Notes: generated from the letters alone by a model not told the origin. DNA of 64,000 nucleotides from Takakia lepidozioides (GCA_030704615.1 CM060731.1:620001-684000), one strand, 5' to 3'. Positions 43,003-63,838 are shown, counted from the stretch's first letter. Numbers and translations: made by a program.

Positions 43003-43833
43003 TTAACCCTTAAGTTCCCAAGCGACCTCAATCGGGTCACTTTGAACTTGCGGTTCGACCTAACTTTTGCAGATCTAATCTGATGGGGCCCACTCCTGAA
43101 GCTTTAATGACAAGGGATTTGTCTGGAGTATGATGCAAAAAACAGAATTTCAAAAAAACAAAAGCTTCAACCTACAAAAAATATCTTAGATCTCTCATTT
43201 ACGTTTTGGGGCCTGAAAAGGGCTTGTTGACCGCTGACATGGCAGGTAAACAAGCCTAAAACAGATTGCACTCCAAAGGCCATTTTTGGCATAAAATTAG
43301 CAATTTTGGAAAAAACACTTCACCATGTGGCGTGTGAGCATTACATACACACATCCACCATTGGCTTTTAAAAAATTTTGTTAAAAAAAAAGTACTTCAC
43401 TCGGAGACACATTTTCTCTTGTCAATTTTGAGATTTCAACCCCCGTGTAATTGCATGAATAGCAAGCATAGGTGAAAAAATCAGTTGGACCTGCAATTTA
43501 GTGGGGTCATAGCCACTCCACTATTGATTTGGAAATGGTGGGTCTTGGGGCAAGCAAAATTGGATAAAGCTAGGTTTTGATTTGGTCAAACCAATTTCTA
43601 TCTCAGTTTTTCTTTGGGACCTGATATTTGAGGTCCTGGCAATCGCTATAATCTCACAATTTCCACGGTGGACTTGGCTCCCTTTTTGGTATGTCATGCA
43701 TAAATGAGCTGGCCCATTGCTATAAGGCTGGAATCTTTGGATGATTTTCGGTAGGTTTCTAGGGGCAATTTACTGCAGCTGGGTACCCAAAATTGGTAAA
43801 AAGTCAACAAGGGCTTGGGAACTTAAGGGTTAA
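43003..43833. mobile_element. TTAA-flanked MITE 3 (piggyBac-like ends)
   Basis: TTAACCCTTAAGTTCCCAAG (43003-43022) and its perfect inverse CTTGGGAACTTAAGGGTTAA (43814-43833) bound 831 bp. Taking TTAA as the target duplication leaves 16-bp inverted ends starting CCC, the piggyBac layout. A GCGACCTCAATCGGGTC palindrome lies just inside the left end. No transposase frame. Confidence 0.78.
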
Positions 43834-45585
43834 ACTCCCAATTATTCAACAATGAGAAGCTGTAGTGATTAAGAAGATAAGGTGGTTTTACATTTTTTCA
43901 TTTAAAATAAGCCTCAAATGGCCATTGGCTCTCTTGCTTTGCTTTGGCACAACATAAGAGGAAGGTAAGACTAGGGAGCATGACTCAGCACAACACACCC
44001 ATCAGCCCCTTGACACGGTGTAAGGTACTTTGACCACATTTTCTCCATTGACTTGCATGTCTCCGCAAAGTCTCTCATAGAAGTGGATCTTCTCTCCTAT
44101 TCCCATCCTCCCATCCCCCACTTTCAAGCTCCTCACCTCCGGCTTTCTCTTTTTAGGCTCCCCTCCTCCCCTTCCGTCCAACCTTCACGCTCCCCAGCTC
44201 CTGTAACAACAAACTTAATCTTGAAAGGGGTTACAGGAGGAGGAAAACTTGAAAAAAGAGCACGCCATATGGGAAGCTTGATGGTAGGGAGGATGGACAG
44301 GATGGGGTGGGCATTTGACAGCGGGCCCGCTAGAGGAGTCTGGGGCTGCCCGGGCGACCATTTCGCCTGGCAGGCCGGCCGGGCCGATGGGATGACATTA
44401 TCTTATTTGAGGTCTAGGTCAGAAGTGTACTCCACATAACTTAGTTACCTTTAAGGGGTTATACAAATTAATGAACCAAAAAATAAAAATAAAAATAATG
44501 ATTTACCCTTCATACGGGTAATGGTAAATGAAAAGGGTACATCCGGGTACTTATTTACCCCTTAACCTGCTTTACCCTCCAGGTGAATCCAGATAAACGA
44601 ATTACCGGCACAAGATTGGTATGGTATGATCTCAGTAGACCAACGGAGGGAATCTTCCTTAGGCGCAAAGTTTAGAGCTCTCGGAGCTGTGCAAAAACCC
44701 AAATTTGCTGGCATGCAGGCCAGAGAATGACGCCGGCAGGAGTTCTTCAAAGATCCTTCAGAAATGGTAGGACAACGGGCTTGACAAAGGTGCGGTAATC
44801 TTCATGTATGCGCTGGAAGAGTTTTTGGGGGAGGGGCTGGCCCGGGGAATTTTGAGGACAGGACTATATCTGCAGTGTTCAGTTAATTGTGGATTTCTGG
44901 TTTTCTGCAACAGCTGGAAAGTGGTTCTTGGTTTCGTGCTTCATGCTCAGCATGGATATGGTGGAGGAGGCTTTCGAGTAATGGAATAAATGCAATAGGA
45001 GGGCTAGAAGCCAAACATTCTCAGCTTTTAAAGTGTTATGTGTGATTGTCGTGCCAGCCTACATGGCAGCTTGCTTTCTCTTCACTTCGTCACATATTTC
45101 TGGTTTAGAAAGACGAAGATGGGGAATGGAGTGACTAATATTGGAAGATGTATCTGCCAGTTTGCTCCTTTGGCCAGGTGAAACACTTGAGAGCACTCCC
45201 ACTAACACACCAGCGGACCGGGATTTCCGGATACTTTGATTAATGAAGACAACATCTATCTTAATATTTTCGGTGTTGTGAAGAAGCACATGTGCTGGTT
45301 ATCCCATTCCACGTTATATGGGGAACTCCAGAGGGGAAATGGTGTTGTTGCTCATCTCATAAGAGGCCCACATGGTTCTACTCTATCCAGGTATGATAAG
45401 AGACACGATAGTCGCTTATCGTCTGCCTTTGTCCGAGCTAGAGTTGTTTCGGAGATCGAGTTCTATTCACGAAAACCCGAGGGGATGTCTCAGACTTGGG
45501 CATGGCAGGTCTGGTGCAAGCATGTTCAGGGACAATCCTCAGAGTCCCTTGACTGGGATCTTCTTCTTAAAATTTTAACTCCACA
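43834..45585. other. Gene-free stretch upstream of the PPR gene
   Basis: No supported gene. Around 44450-44580 there are short inverted TTAAGGGGT / ACCCCTTAA and GGGTA / TACCC words, perhaps a small decayed MITE. The PPR promoter should lie in the last kilobase. Confidence 0.4.
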
Positions 45586-48500
45586 ATGGATTTGCTCCCA
45601 TTCTCCCTCTCCCCTTTCTCCTTACACACACAGTTGTTTCTTTGGCATCTGAGTGGCAGCAAGGGTCCTGGTGTTGGTCCTTCCATTATCGGCACAGCTG
45701 TGACTCGAGGGGGAAGAGAGTATGGAAAAGGCATCAAGGACTCTTGTGGCACTGGTGGATACGTGATGTTTCTCTGCAAGGAGGGCCGGTTGCAGGAGGC
45801 AGTGTATGTTTTGGATTTTATGGATCATCAAAGCATGCCTGTATACCCGGATACCTATGCTTGTCTGATGCAAGGCTGTGGCAAGATGAAAGCCCTGGCA
45901 GAGGGCAAGCAGGTCCATGCCCACATGATTAAAAATGGGTTCGAGCAAGACATTTTTCTAAGGAGCAGACTTGTCAGTATGTATGCCAAGTGTGGAAGTG
46001 TTTTGGATGCCCGGCAATTGTTTGACACAATACCAGAACGAGATGTGGTTTTGTGGACTTCAATCATTGCAGGATATGCTAAACAAGGGGATAAAGAAGA
46101 GGCTTTCAAACTCTTTGAGCAAATGCAGCGTGAAGATGTGAAGCCAAACAAAGTCACCTTCATGAGCCTGCTGAATGCATGTGCGAGCCCAGCAGCACTA
46201 GAACGGGGCAAGTGGGTCCATGCCTGCATTGCAGAAGCTGGATATGAGGCAAATGTCCGTGTGGGAACTGCCCTTGTCAGCATGTATGCCAAGTGCGGGA
46301 ATGTGTTATATGCCCGCGAAGTGTTCAATAGAATGCCTACAAGAGATGTGGTCTCATGGAATGCCATGATAGCAGCCTATGTTCAGCAAGGGTACAATGA
46401 AGAGGCATTGCAACTTTTTTGGCATATGCAAGTCAGCGGCACAAAACTAGACAAGGTGACCTTCTTGAGCATCCTCAATGCATGTTCTAGCCCAGCAGAC
46501 CTGGAACAAGGCAAAGCGGTTCATGCGCACGTTACAAAAAGTGGCTTTGAGGCAAATTCCTGTGTGGGGAACGCCCTTGTCAGCATGTATGCCAAGTGTG
46601 GGAGTGTAGTGGATGCCCGCCAAGTGTTTGACATAATGCCTAAGCGAAATGTGGTCTCCTGGAATGCAATGATTGGAGGATTTGCTCAGCAAGGGCAAAG
46701 TGACAAGGCATTAGAGCTCTATTTGAAAATGCTACAAGAAGCTGTGCATCCCAATAGGGTTACCTTCATCAGCATTCTCATTGCATTTGCTAGCCCGGCA
46801 GCTTTGCAACAGGCCAAGTGGGTCCATTCCCACATTTCAAAAGCTGGGTTTGAGTCGGATATCCGTGTGGGAACTGCTCTTATCAGCATGTATGCCAAGT
46901 GTGGGAGTGTGGTGGATGCATGCCAAGTTTTTGACAAGATTTCTGAACGAGACATGGTCTCATGGAACGCAATGATTGCAGCTCATGCTCAGCATGGGCT
47001 TGGGAAAGAGGCCTTTGAGCTCTTTGAGCAAATGCAACAAGAGGGCCTCAAACCAAACAAGATCACTTTTATTAGCATCCTCACTGCATGTGCCAGCCCA
47101 GCATTTCTTGAACAGGGCAAGAGGATCCATGCCCACATCATGGAATCTGGTTATGCATCAGAGGTCCGTGTGGAAACTGCTCTTATGAGTATGTATGCTA
47201 GGTGTGGGAGTGTTGTGGTTGCTAGCCAAATATTTAATGAAATGCCTAAACAAAATGTTGTGTCCTGGAATGCGATGATCACAGGATATGCTCAGCAAGG
47301 GCATGGTGAAGAGGCATTTGACGTCTTTGCGCAAATGCAGCAAGAATGTGTGAAGCCAAATAAGGTCACCTTCATTAACATCCTCAATGCTTGCAACTCA
47401 GCAGCCCTGGAAAAAGGCAAGCAGTTCCATGCTCAGATAAGTAAAGCTGGATTTGAGTCAGACATCCGTGTGGGAACTGCCCTAATCAGCATGTATGTCA
47501 AGTGCGGGTGTATGGTGGGTGCCCGCCAAGTTTTTGACAGATTGTTTGAACGAGATGTGGTCACATGGAATGTGATGATTGCCGGATCTGCTCAGCAAGG
47601 ACGTAGTGATGAGGCATTCAAACTCTTTTGGCAAATGCAAGAAGAAGGTGTGAAGCCTGACGAAGTTACTTTCATTAGCATCCTTAGCGCATGTGCCAGC
47701 CTAGCGGCTCTGGACGAGGGTAAGCGCGTTCATACCTATATCACGGAAGCTGGATTCAAGTCAAATATCTCTGTTGCCAATTCTCTTGTTGACATGTATG
47801 CCAAGTGTGGGAGTATGGTGGATGCACATCATGTGTTCGACAGTATACGTAAACGCAATGTAATCTCATGGACTGCAATGATAATGGGCTATGCTCGGCA
47901 TGGACGTGGCAAGAAAGCCCTTCAGATGTTTGAAAAGATGCAACAGGAAGGGGTCAAGCCAACTGATGTCACGTTCCTTGGTGTTTTATCAGCATGCAGC
48001 CATGTGGGCTTTTTGGATGAAGGCCATCGTCACTTCCATTCCATGGTTTCAATCCACGGAATCACACCAACAGGCAAGCACTATGGGTGCATGGTTGACC
48101 TACTTGGTCGTGCAGGGCAGTTAGTTGAGGCAGAGGACTTAATAAGGAAAATGCCATTTGAACCAGATGTTTCAGTGTGGGGGGCCTTACTTGGTGCCTG
48201 CAGAATTCATGGTAATGTCCAGCTAGCAGAACATGCTGCAGAATGTATTCTCAAGTTGGAACCACAAAATTCTGGAGCATATGTGCTGCTATCAAACATC
48301 TATGCTGCAGCCGGCAAGTGGGAGAATGTCGCGAAGGTGAGAAGAGCAATGGAGGACAAAGGCGTGACAAAGGATTGAGGTCAAGGACAAGATACATATT
48401 TTCTCTGTAGGAGATAGATCACACCCACAAACAGAAGCTATATATGCTGCATTGGATAGGTTGACTAGGGAAATGAAGGAGGAAGGATACGTTCCTGCCA

Positions 48501-48766
48501 CGCACTTTGATTTGCATGACGTTGCTGAGCAGCATAAGGAATGGTCTCTCTGCCACCATAGTGAAAGGCTGGCGATGGCCTATGGGCTCATCAGCACGCC
48601 TCCTGGAGAATCTATCCGGATCATTAAAAACATTCGGGTGTGTGGCGATTGCCACACTGCCATGAAGTTGATCTCCAAGATTGTTGGGCGAGATATTTTC
48701 ACAAGGGATGCCACCCGCTTTCATCATTTCAAAAATGGGGTGTGCTCTTGTGGGGATTATTGGTGA
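45586..48766 (+). pseudogene. PLS-class PPR protein with DYW domain, broken by a short deletion
   Basis: DYW-type PPR proteins bind single organelle RNA sites and catalyse C-to-U editing. From ATG 45586 the frame has a Ser/Leu-rich N-terminus that could be an organelle transit peptide. Seven P-L-S triplet units follow, each with a MYAKCGS-type motif and a VVSWNAMI-type motif, then the E region (ACRIHGNVQLAEHAAE, YVLLSNIYAAAGKWENVAKV). The frame stops at 48378. The DYW part resumes one frame over at 48374 (IEVKDKIHIFSVGDRSHP), with the deaminase signature HHSERLA and CGDCHTA and the terminal CGDYW (stop 48764-48766). At the break the usual EPGRSW stretch is missing, consistent with a 17-nt loss. 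This is either a recent pseudogene or an assembly error, since all else is intact. Confidence 0.92.
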
Positions 48767-49302
48767 ACATAAGTGAAAGATGTGCCAATATCCTTTACAC
48801 TTTTACATGTCTGGAAGGGGAAAATACAGCATGCAAAATTGTCTTTAGGTCCCAATTGATGATGGTTACGAACACAAACTCTTCTGACACTTGTGAGGAT
48901 GTGAGAACGTCATATTATGAAGAGCTGAGGCTCATGTCAAGGTGAAACAAGGCTCCATGGGAGATTATTTTTTCCTCACCATACTCAATTTCCAGGGCCT
49001 CTGTCCCCTGTTTAAACAAATATAAATTAAAAAATCAAGTATCTACGTGCACATTAGCAAAATTGGAGTATGAAGTGCATGGAGTTTTATATCAAAACTT
49101 GAGCTAACAAAGTTCACAAATGTGAAAGACACTTGCAATCACATTTGATAGTGTCGCAAGGGATCTACGCGGCTTGCTAAAACAGGCCAAGAATCATTGC
49201 TTCATGTCTCTTTGATCTTCTACTTCTCCATGGATTCTCAGATCACAGCTGTTGTGGTTCTTGCATACGGATCTTCTTGGAGCCGATAAAGTCAGGTACA
49301 TT
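48767..49302. other. Gene-free stretch after the PPR gene
   Basis: No supported gene; it should include the PPR 3' UTR. Confidence 0.4.
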
Positions 49303-49955
49303 AGAGTTATCCGTAAAGTAATCCCGAGTTTGGTGCCCTGTTTGGACTCGAGTTACGGGTTTCATCCTGAGTTTGAGTTAATCCGTAAAGTGCAGAAAAC
49401 TGGGCACGAAGTCAGAAAATTGGGCACCAAATCGTAAACTGGGGATGAGGGCAACGGCTGCTTCCTCTGACGATTGAGTGTTAGTGTAGTCCAATTCATC
49501 CTCGCAGTCCGCCATAGGTTAACACAAAGTTGCCCCCAAACCCTGTAAACGAAACAACCTGCAGCTGAGAGAAGAAGTCACCAAAGCCCACCTGAGGACC
49601 AGAATGCACGAGTCTGAAAAGAAAGAAAACACCAGCCGCTGGCCACGATTCCCCACCGCGCGCACTCCAATCTGCAAACGAGCACACCCAAATGGACAAA
49701 AACGTGCTCCAACGATGCGCGACCTCCCTCCAGAAGCTTGCTATGGCGCAAGCTCGTGAGCTCTGACTCTCTTGGCCTCGATGCAAACAAAACTCGGCAC
49801 CAAACTCCTTTCACCCCCATTTTCATGGTCCTGGCAGTTTGGTCCCCTGTTTTTTTCTAGTCGTGCCGCTTGATCCCATGTTTTGAGTTTCATGCCGAGT
49901 TTTGGCCAAACTCGGGGTTCTCATGCCGAGTTTGGGACCCTTTACGGATAACTCT
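49303..49955. mobile_element. TIR MITE with AGAGTTATCCGTAAAG ends
   Basis: Perfect 16-bp inverted ends, AGAGTTATCCGTAAAG (49303-49318) and CTTTACGGATAACTCT (49940-49955), flanked on both sides by ATT, a possible 3-bp target duplication. Both subterminal zones repeat GAGTTTG/CAAACTC words many times (CCGAGTTTGG, ACTCGGCACC). No transposase. The superfamily is undecided (3-bp duplications occur in Harbinger and CACTA). Confidence 0.7.
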
Positions 49956-50960
49956 ATTGGTTCTGCTTTCTTCCTCACGTCTTGCCGCTGCACATACTGT
50001 CCTCTGTGAAGGATATATTAAGCGTCGGTGCTGTGCTGGCATTGAAAGGTGATCCCGGTCACGTGGCTTCACTGCTGGTGAAAGCGCGGTCGGGATGCCA
50101 CTTGGCCTCAAGATGGGGCAGCAAGCAAGTGTAGAGGGATAAATCTCTTCCTCCTTTTTGTTGTTGCTCTCAATGTTAGCTCCCTTGCACTATACATTTG
50201 GTGGATTTGAACAGGGAGAGTGTCCTCTTCAAAGAATTCATGTATGCCTCGGCTCTGCTCACAATTGAGAAACTCCTACCAGATCGCACGGTTTCACACT
50301 GCTGGTCGAGAGGGTGCGACGGGGACGGGGACGCCGCTCCCGCTTGGCAGACTATTCGGTCAACCTTGGAAGGAACTACTTGGGAGTTGATACCCGATCA
50401 GGAAAATGAAGACGTTGTAAAACCATTCCAACCTCAGATGCCAGTGGGCCGCGAGTTGTACAGGGATAATAAGCCACTTCCCTTCAGCAGATCCACAGTT
50501 TCCATCAGGGAAATTGTTCCAATTCTCAATTGAGCGAGATAGAAATAAATCCACCAGGGCTGCGCTGGAGAATCTTACGGAAGCTCCAGGTCAGCTCTTT
50601 GCTCAGAACTGCTATTGATTGGAATATTACATAATGTAGATGGAATGACATGAGTTTTAATTTGTGAGTCTACGGTACCTCATCACATTGCCATTGAAGG
50701 TGGGAGGACAACGTGCGTGTCCTAGAGTGCAAGATACGTTCCACTTCAGAATTTGAGTCTGCACTCCTAGCTTCAATGACAATGACACAGACGACAACAG
50801 ATTGATCAATGTGCCTTTACAGCATAGTTGAAATGTTACCATGGAAGAGAGAGAGAGAGGTTGCTGGAATTTGTTTAACTCAAATTGTCGGGCACGACGA
50901 GGAGAAGTTAAAGTACTGGACGGACCCATTCTCTTCCTTGTTAATGCGGCAGGTGACAGC
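49956..50960. other. Region upstream of the GH2 gene
   Basis: Contains an unassigned 111-residue frame at 50198-50533 with no recognised motif. The promoter and 5' UTR of the GH2 gene are expected here. Confidence 0.4.
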
Positions 50961-60237
<9,277 letters not shown>

Positions 60238-60491
60238 TCTCAGATCTGTCTCATATACATGTTGGTGGACTTGATGCCATGGAAGTTGAAAATGAGGAGT
60301 ATGTGCTTGCTACTGTTCTACTTTTGCTTCAGGAAAGGATGTTTAGAGGCTTATGCTTCAATGTGGTAAGTACTTGTTTTCTGAGATTGAGGAGCACTCG
60401 CATTTGTAGTGTAGCAGCTGACATGGTTGGTTAGAAGACTGTGACCTGTTCCCATCTGTTCAAAAATAGGTGACATGGTCATGTAGGACAA
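60238..60491. other. GH2 3' flank
   Basis: Short region after the GH2 stop; it likely holds the 3' UTR. The first 5-bp TRIM target copy GACAA is at 60487-60491. Confidence 0.5.
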
Positions 60492-60635
60492 TGTTGGAGT
60501 GTCAAGGTTATAGCCCTTGCACGGCTCTTTGAGAACAGAACGGGATGGGTAGCTCAGTGGTAGAGCACCCCTCCGGAATGGGGGAGGTCCTAGGTTCAAT
60601 CCCTAGCCCGACCACACGCCAGTGGTTTTCCAACA
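60492..60635 (+). repeat. 5' LTR of the TRIM
   Basis: 144 bp with 6-bp inverted ends TGTTGG/CCAACA. The tRNA-like unit occupies 60543-60614. Confidence 0.95.
60543..60614 (+). other. tRNA-like cloverleaf with Pol III A and B boxes, in LTR 1
   Basis: 72 nt fold as a standard cloverleaf. The acceptor arm GGATGGG pairs with CCCGACC with one A-A mismatch. The D arm GCTC/GAGC, anticodon arm CCCCT/GGGGG and T arm CTAGG/CCTAG also form. The A box TAGCTCAGTGG (60550-60560) and B box GGTTCAATCCC (60593-60603) fit the Pol III consensus. The loop CCGGAAT lacks U33, and in LTR 2 the anticodon stem has lost pairs, so it is unlikely to work in translation. Discriminator base A at 60614; no long variable arm. 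Confidence 0.85.
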
Positions 60636-60648
60636 TGGTATCAGAGCC
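60636..60648 (+). promoter_or_regulatory. TRIM primer binding site (tRNA-iMet)
   Basis: TGGTATCAGAGCC immediately after LTR 1, the same primer type as the chromoviruses in this window. Confidence 0.93.
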
Positions 60649-60696
60649 AAGGTTGGGGGTGGTCAGAATGGGCATTAGCTATAAGGGCTATGCCTT

Positions 60697-60705
60697 GAGG
60701 GGGAG
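60697..60705 (+). promoter_or_regulatory. TRIM polypurine tract
   Basis: GAGGGGGAG immediately upstream of LTR 2; the expected plus-strand primer site. Confidence 0.85.
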
Positions 60706-60849
60706 TGTTGGAGTGTCAAGGTTATAGCCCTTGCACGGCACTTTGAGAACAGAACGGGACGGGTAGCTCAGTGGTAGAGCACCCCACCGGAATGGGGAAG
60801 GTCCTAGGTTCAATCCCTAGCCCGACCACTCGCCAGTGGTTTTCCAACA
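60706..60849 (+). repeat. 3' LTR of the TRIM
   Basis: 144 bp; differs from LTR 1 at five positions, three of them within the tRNA-like unit. The cloverleaf here spans about 60757-60828 and keeps both Pol III boxes. Confidence 0.95.
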
Positions 60850-60854
60850 GACAA

Positions 60855-62282
60855 TTGATTTAGTACTCACAACAAGGGCCACAAACTGTTGGCATTCTCC
60901 TAAATTGTTGGGATGGGCCATACCAAGAATGTAGTGGTTGGGCTACCATTGTTGTCAGCAGAAATTTCGGGTTGATATGCTCTGCACTGTCTTCAGGTCA
61001 CGAGTCATTTAAAAATGAAGATGGTATGGACATGGTCATTTATGATAGTCTCGAACTTCTGGTGCAGTGGGGAAGTACTCCGACACATGCAATCTCAATA
61101 GATTATGGGCCACTACATTAATCTTGTAAAGAGAGATTAACTAAATAGTCCCAAAAGCACTAAGGAGCAGAATCAAGAGGCAAAAGTGTGGTGTTTGTTG
61201 GAGGACCAAGTGAAAGATCGGCTAGGAAGAATGGTTCGATGGGATCACCAAGTGAGGAAACATAGTACTAGAGGAACATCAACAGGTAGAACGGAGGTGG
61301 TGTGGTTTCTTTCTACTATGGAACAATATGTAGGACCCTATGCACATTGCCCACTGGCCACCCATTTTGGCTCACCTGTCATCGTGTATCCATGACCAAT
61401 TCCATCTGCAATCTAAACAATTGCTTAACCAAAAGGGCCAATAAACAAGCGAAAACTTCCTTGGCACACACTAGGATACACATTCAAAAATGGACTGAAT
61501 TAAATGTTAAGAATCACAAACTATGTAACCACCTCTCGACTACCAATCACCAAACCATCACATATGCCCAAATGCCCTAGACAATCCAACTTAGTTATGT
61601 ACAATATATGGATAATCAACGCAAACATCTATTTTTCTTTGCCTAACTTATATCCATCGCCGATCTACTCACTCTATATATCAAACCCCACCATGCGACT
61701 GGCTGCATCTCTTTGGACAATGGTCGCACATTATCATTACATGGCCTTGGAATAATACGTCACAATCAAGTGATTGACCTTCACAAACTTGTGTTGCAAA
61801 CACCTTTGGCCCAATTAAAAGATTATTCGTTTTAGGGAACCGAATGCTCCGCAAACTTCGCGCACATCTGCAATCGAAATGACTTGGCCGCATTCCAATA
61901 TGTTTTCTCTAAGCTAACTTCCATTTTTTAGGTTTCCACTTTAAATTTAGCTTCCATGAGTATTCTGATGATCATTTTTAGCCACCGCTATTAAATTTTT
62001 ACTTAGCCATAGCAGCTCAAGCTGCCTTTCTCCAAGTGCTCTCCTGTTTGAATATCATCTCTCTAATCCCCAGCACTAATAGGAACGCCTTGCTTATCAC
62101 TAGCCCACATAGTTCTCTTCAGCAAGTACACCATGGCACTTAGAATCTCCATCGATTTTGACAACGATTCCACAGCTTCTATTGACAACTCGCAGCATCC
62201 CCACTTCAACACATCTGACGCATACATCAGGGCAGAGCCCCAACTTCCACGGCTTGTCGTGCAGCCTTGTGACGAGCAGTAG
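60855..62282. other. Gene-free stretch
   Basis: Only short frames with no recognised motif. Confidence 0.4.
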
Positions 62283-63838
62283 GTGCTTATAACGATTCCC
62301 CAGCAAATCAAGGCACATTCAGAAAACAATCGACCAAACAATGACTACTACGTTTTGTGTGAGGCAGAAACCCTAAACCCTGCAGAATATCCTACGGGCT
62401 ATCTAACAGAGGAAGAAGAAGCATTCCAAGAATTTTGTGCAGAAAACGCCCAGAGTCTGAGCCAGGTCGGAGATCGCCCTCCCCTTCTCGAAACGCAGAA
62501 TCATCAGGTACTATTCCTAGCGGTCTTCCAGAAAAGTACGGATTATACGACACTACGCACTACTTTCAACTTGAAGATTAGCACATGGGCGAACAGTCTC
62601 AACCTCAAGAAGAGTTTCACGGAAGTGCTCAATCTGGCCAAGCGAGCATAATTCAGCCCACACAACACTTGGCTGTGATGTGGAGCTTACAACGTTAGAC
62701 AGTTTGTGGTATGATCGTTTTGAGGTTGTGGTGGATGCCTCGATTGACGCCCTATCTAGCATATTAATGCTCAAACTGTGCGAACGAGTGGCCCAACAGT
62801 AACTTCACCGCTAGCTACTGTTACAAAGATTGTTGACAAATGTCTTCATATACAGCTGCCACTAGCAGAAATCAAGTGTGCACTGCTCAGAGGTGATTCC
62901 CTCTATTGGCGACAACTTGGACTATTGCAAGAACTCTGCTTTGGGGAACAGGACGGTGCTCTTACCCACACTGGTCCACATATCAGGATCAACAAATTAT
63001 GGATTGATGTCTTTATACATGGCCAGGGCACCTTTTTGTTGCGATTCCTACGTTTTGGACAGGCACGACCATCCACACTGGAATACAAACATATCTTCTC
63101 AGGACTATCTACTTCACAAGCCAAAGCATTGGACGGGGAGCTGGTCATACTCCCGGCTGTCAAATTTGAAGATGAGAAAGTTTACAGACTTCAGGCAGGT
63201 AACTTGGCTGGATGGCATGGCTACTGGCGCTATCCTGGTTCGTGAATGGGGTACACACCCCACATTCGTGGATTTTTGGATTAAAGAACCAAGAGTCTGG
63301 CACATGCTTGCTGCATCTGCCTACACTAGCGAAACACACGAGCTCATCAAGGTTACATACCTACAGGAATGGAGATCCCCGAAACTCTTTGCTGGAGATA
63401 ATCACACATGGTCCCTATCTGCCGAATTACGACGACAACGCCAGGAGGCAATATAATCCTACAACTCTGAACTACAGATGGGATCTTTTCCATCTAAAAT
63501 CTGCAGCCTTACATGATGGCTCATTGACTGCCCAACTCGTGACTGGACCTGATCCTGCCTCCAGTCATCTACTGTACTTTACACTTGCTGTTGGGACCCT
63601 GGTGGATGTCACTTGCTTCCAAATTGGCCATTTTGCAATCCTCCAGGTTGGGGATGGTGGACAATCTCTGTGACGAAGACTCTTTGTTGGACTGGCGGTG
63701 ACTTTCAGCTGCCCTTGAGTCTGGAATGCCCTGCGGGAGGTTGGTGTGGAGTAACTTCGGAGGTGCACCTCCTTCCTGCCTGGTTTGGCAACACCAAAGT
63801 GTTGCCTTCCTCTGATCATTTCCCAGAGGTACTCCCAC
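62283..63838 (+). other. Unassigned coding-like region with shifting frames
   Basis: Successive plus-strand frames overlap: 62283-62651 (an acidic stretch TEEEEAFQEFCAENAQ), 62778-63245 and 62878-63456 (TFVDFWIKEPRVWHMLAAS), then 63212-63673 (AQLVTGPDPASSHLLYF). A further open frame after 63670 reads TGGDFQLPLSLECPAGG. Length and composition suggest an exon series or a broken ORF, but I recognise no family. Confidence 0.3.

Larger units (their letters stand above)
60492..60849 (+). mobile_element. Complete TRIM retrotransposon (358 bp) with tRNA-like LTRs
   Basis: Two 144-bp direct repeats (60492-60635 and 60706-60849) begin TGTTGG and end CCAACA. They differ at five sites. The 5-bp target duplication GACAA is at 60487-60491 and 60850-60854. 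A primer site TGGTATCAGAGCC begins at 60636, directly after LTR 1, and a purine tract GAGGGGGAG (60697-60705) lies directly before LTR 2. The 70-bp interior cannot code for protein, so it depends on enzymes made elsewhere. Each LTR holds a tRNA-like unit. The layout parallels Cassandra TRIMs, whose LTRs carry 5S rRNA sequence, but here the Pol III unit is tRNA-derived. Confidence 0.95.

Noticed and set aside
60543-60614. Functional tRNA gene
   Set aside because: The cloverleaf forms, but U33 is missing, the acceptor stem has a mismatch, and the second copy has a broken anticodon stem. Its place in both LTRs shows that it is part of the element.
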